A DNA stretch of 7,011 nucleotides from Alphaproteobacteria bacterium. GTDB lineage: Bacteria; Pseudomonadota; Alphaproteobacteria; UBA1280; UBA12223. Positions 5,942-7,011 of this stretch are shown piece by piece. The position numbers and the translations under genes were made by a program. The notes under the pieces were generated by a model that worked only from the letters and a program-made list of their open reading frames with translations, was not told the DNA's origin and did not search any database. Numbering within the stretch: the first letter of the stretch is position 1; the number at the start of each line of letters is the position of its first letter. Where the stretch lies: positions 1 through 7,011 of the forward strand of contig DMEM01000108.1 of the NCBI GenBank assembly GCA_003450915.1. Direction: 5' to 3'.

Positions 5942-6451
5942 CTACTGAACTGGTGGAATGTTTGATAGAGTATTTAAGTGTAAAATTTTACCATCAAAGC
6001 AAAGGTATCTTGTGCTTGCATTGCCATTATCAGTTTGCACTGTTTTAACTTGTTGGCTTCTGCCAATGCTTGGACAATCTCTTGATTGCTCACCCCAGTT
6101 CCAAGCAGGAGTCTGTTCTTTAATGTGGTTGTTAGTATCATTAATTCTTTGTGCTAAAGCTTTATCTGAAGATACTAAGTTAGGTAAAGATACGTTTTCA
6201 AAGTTTACCCATAGGTCTAATAAGTCATCAACTCTTTGGTTTGTTGCATTAAGCTTTTTAGTTAATGATTCATTTGTTTTTTCTAATTGACGAACATAAA
6301 TAGAGTGTTGTTCAATATCTTTTTTTAGTTGGTAAACCTCTTGGTTTAATCTTTTAAATTCAACTTCATTTTGCTTTTGCATATAAAAATCTTGTGCTTG
6401 AGCAATATTTGCCATCAATGTTAAAGCTAATACAGTATAAAATTTTCTCAT
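5942..6451 (-). CDS. Secreted coiled-coil protein of unknown family
   Basis: From the ATG at 6451 the product is 169 residues. Residues 1-19 are a classic signal peptide (MRKFYTVLALTLMANIAQA, cleavage after AQA), so the protein is periplasmic or exported. Residues about 25-75 are charged and heptad-like (EFKRLNQEVYQLKKDIEQ), a probable coiled coil. A C-terminal part with WNWGEQSRDCPSIG, Cys126 and Cys151 (YLCFDGKILHL) looks like a small beta structure closed by one disulfide. I do not recognise the family. The frame stays open upstream to an ATG at 6616, but that extra 55 residues is low-complexity and overlaps the end of comF, so I reject it. An ATG at 6463 (173 residues) is a fair alternative start; GAG lies close before 6451. 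It has its own candidate promoter and terminator and may also receive readthrough from comF. A trimeric or periplasmic scaffold role would be a guess. Confidence 0.75.
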   Translation of the reverse strand: MRKFYTVLALTLMANIAQAQDFYMQKQNEVEFKRLNQEVYQLKKDIEQHSIYVRQLEKTNESLTKKLNATNQRVDDLLDLWVNFENVSLPNLVSSDKALAQRINDTNNHIKEQTPAWNWGEQSRDCPSIGRSQQVKTVQTDNGNASTRYLCFDGKILHLNTLSNIPPVQ

Positions 6452-6509
6452 TTCTCTCATCATCTTTTTTAGTTGTTGTTTTGGAATTTCTTCGTTAATT
6501 TCATTAAAT

Positions 6510-6538
6510 ATAATAACACGAATTTTTTTAAAAAGAAA
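6510..6538 (-). promoter_or_regulatory. Candidate extended -10 promoter for the secreted coiled-coil gene
   Basis: On the minus strand TG at 6518-6517, one base, then TATTAT at 6515-6510 forms an extended -10. The -35 region at the right distance (TTTCTT, 6533-6538) is poor. The position, about 60 bases before the ATG and just after the comF stop, is sensible. AT-rich background makes this tentative. Confidence 0.35.
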
Positions 6539-6543
6539 TATTT

Positions 6544-7011
6544 TTATAAGGCAGTATATGCAATTGTTAGTACTTTTACTGATTTTGCACCTTTTTCTTT
6601 TAATTCTTGGGCACATAAGTTAACCGTTGAACCTGTTGTAAAAACATCATCTATTAAAATAATATCTTTATTTTCTATTAAGGTTTTATCTGCATTAAAA
6701 GCCTTTGCTAGCTGTTTTTTTCGAACTTTTGCTGACTGACCTGTTTGGTGAGGTGTGTGCTTTACTCTTTTTAAAGCATTGTTTGAATATTTTAAGTCTA
6801 TCTCTTTGGCTAAATATTTAGCTAATAAGCTCGCTTGATTGTATTTTCTAGTTAAAAGCCTTTTTGAATGAACCGGAACCGGAACTAATAATGAATTTTC
6901 AGAAATTCCTAATTCTTTAGCTTTATTTGTTAATAAAACTCCTAGAGTTTTTGCTAGCTGAGGTTTATCATGAAACTTAAAGTCTAAAATCGCTTTAGCA
7001 ATGTTATCATC
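6544..7011 (-). CDS. comF: ComF family phosphoribosyltransferase-like protein (N-terminus cut by window edge)
   Basis: The frame enters from the right edge and gives the last 155 residues; the N-terminal zinc-binding Cys region typical of ComF would lie outside. Fragment motifs in order: LAKTLGVLL, LLVPVPVHSKRLLTRKYNQA (41-60), the family signature RVKHTPHQTGQ (82-92) and a helix, then the PRPP-binding loop ILIDDVFTTGST (118-129), and a closing VLTIAYTAL strand with stop at 6544-6546. ComF is needed for DNA uptake and processing during transformation in Bacillus and Haemophilus, and members occur in most proteobacteria, including many not known to be competent, so competence cannot be inferred from this gene alone. 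The acidic pair and TTGST of the PRPP loop are intact. No terminator is seen between it and the downstream secreted-protein gene. Confidence 0.92.
   Translation of the reverse strand, partial: DDNIAKAILDFKFHDKPQLAKTLGVLLTNKAKELGISENSLLVPVPVHSKRLLTRKYNQASLLAKYLAKEIDLKYSNNALKRVKHTPHQTGQSAKVRKKQLAKAFNADKTLIENKDIILIDDVFTTGSTVNLCAQELKEKGAKSVKVLTIAYTAL

Noticed and set aside
5958..6290. Plus-strand open frame opposite the secreted protein
   Set aside because: It is a shadow of the minus-strand gene, whose signal peptide and own terminator are convincing.
6452..6616. Upstream extension of the secreted protein to an ATG at 6616
   Set aside because: The added residues are Lys/Ile/Asn-rich low complexity, overlap the end of comF, and would bury the signal peptide inside the protein.
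6473..6739. Plus-strand open frame over the comF end
   Set aside because: It is antisense to the ComF PRPP-binding motif and Phe-rich low complexity.

Overview
The window is a low-GC stretch (roughly 30% by eye) of what looks like an alphaproteobacterial chromosome carrying ordinary housekeeping and envelope genes. The alphaproteobacterial reading rests mainly on the Maf protein, whose internal blocks (LAADTICAVGRR, RVYSSVCLI, GLPLYET) match the alphaproteobacterial type, and on murA lying next to maf. Against this, one gene belongs to the YqcC family, which I know mainly from Gammaproteobacteria. I cannot name a genus. No mobile element, CRISPR array, tRNA or rRNA was seen.

Left third (1-2478): an LpoA-like penicillin-binding-protein activator on the minus strand runs off the left edge. 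It diverges from a small YraN-family protein and a two-BON-domain lipoprotein of the YraP/DolP type. These are relatives of the E. coli yraM(lpoA)-yraN-yraP(dolP) neighbourhood, with diaA and rsmI absent and the first gene turned around. The theme is outer-membrane and peptidoglycan maintenance. A perfect 12-bp hairpin with A and T tracts on both sides closes the region.

Middle (2485-4811): a YqcC-family gene on the minus strand diverges from murA-maf. The murA-maf pair is a tight operon with a 1-base overlap, a clear sigma-70 promoter (TTAACA, 17-nt spacer, TATAAT) and a good ribosome binding site. MurA makes the first committed peptidoglycan precursor. Maf is a nucleotide pyrophosphatase linked to division control in other bacteria. 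A second two-way terminator ends the operon.

Right third (4832-7011, all minus strand): a DUF2333-family membrane protein gene, then a short secreted coiled-coil protein of unknown family with its own terminator, then the C-terminal two thirds of a ComF-family phosphoribosyltransferase cut by the right edge. The DUF2333 gene is the oddest object here. Its membrane anchor is in frame with the main body but has no start codon. A matching N-terminal segment, with a strong promoter and Shine-Dalgarno sequence, lies one frame away across an A5 tract and would begin with ATT instead of ATG. The gene is also visibly richer in GC than its neighbours.

I see no convincing new multi-gene system. The points most worth checking are the DUF2333 frameshift with its ATT start, the YqcC homologue in an alphaproteobacterial setting, the variant YraN motif, and the unidentified secreted protein.
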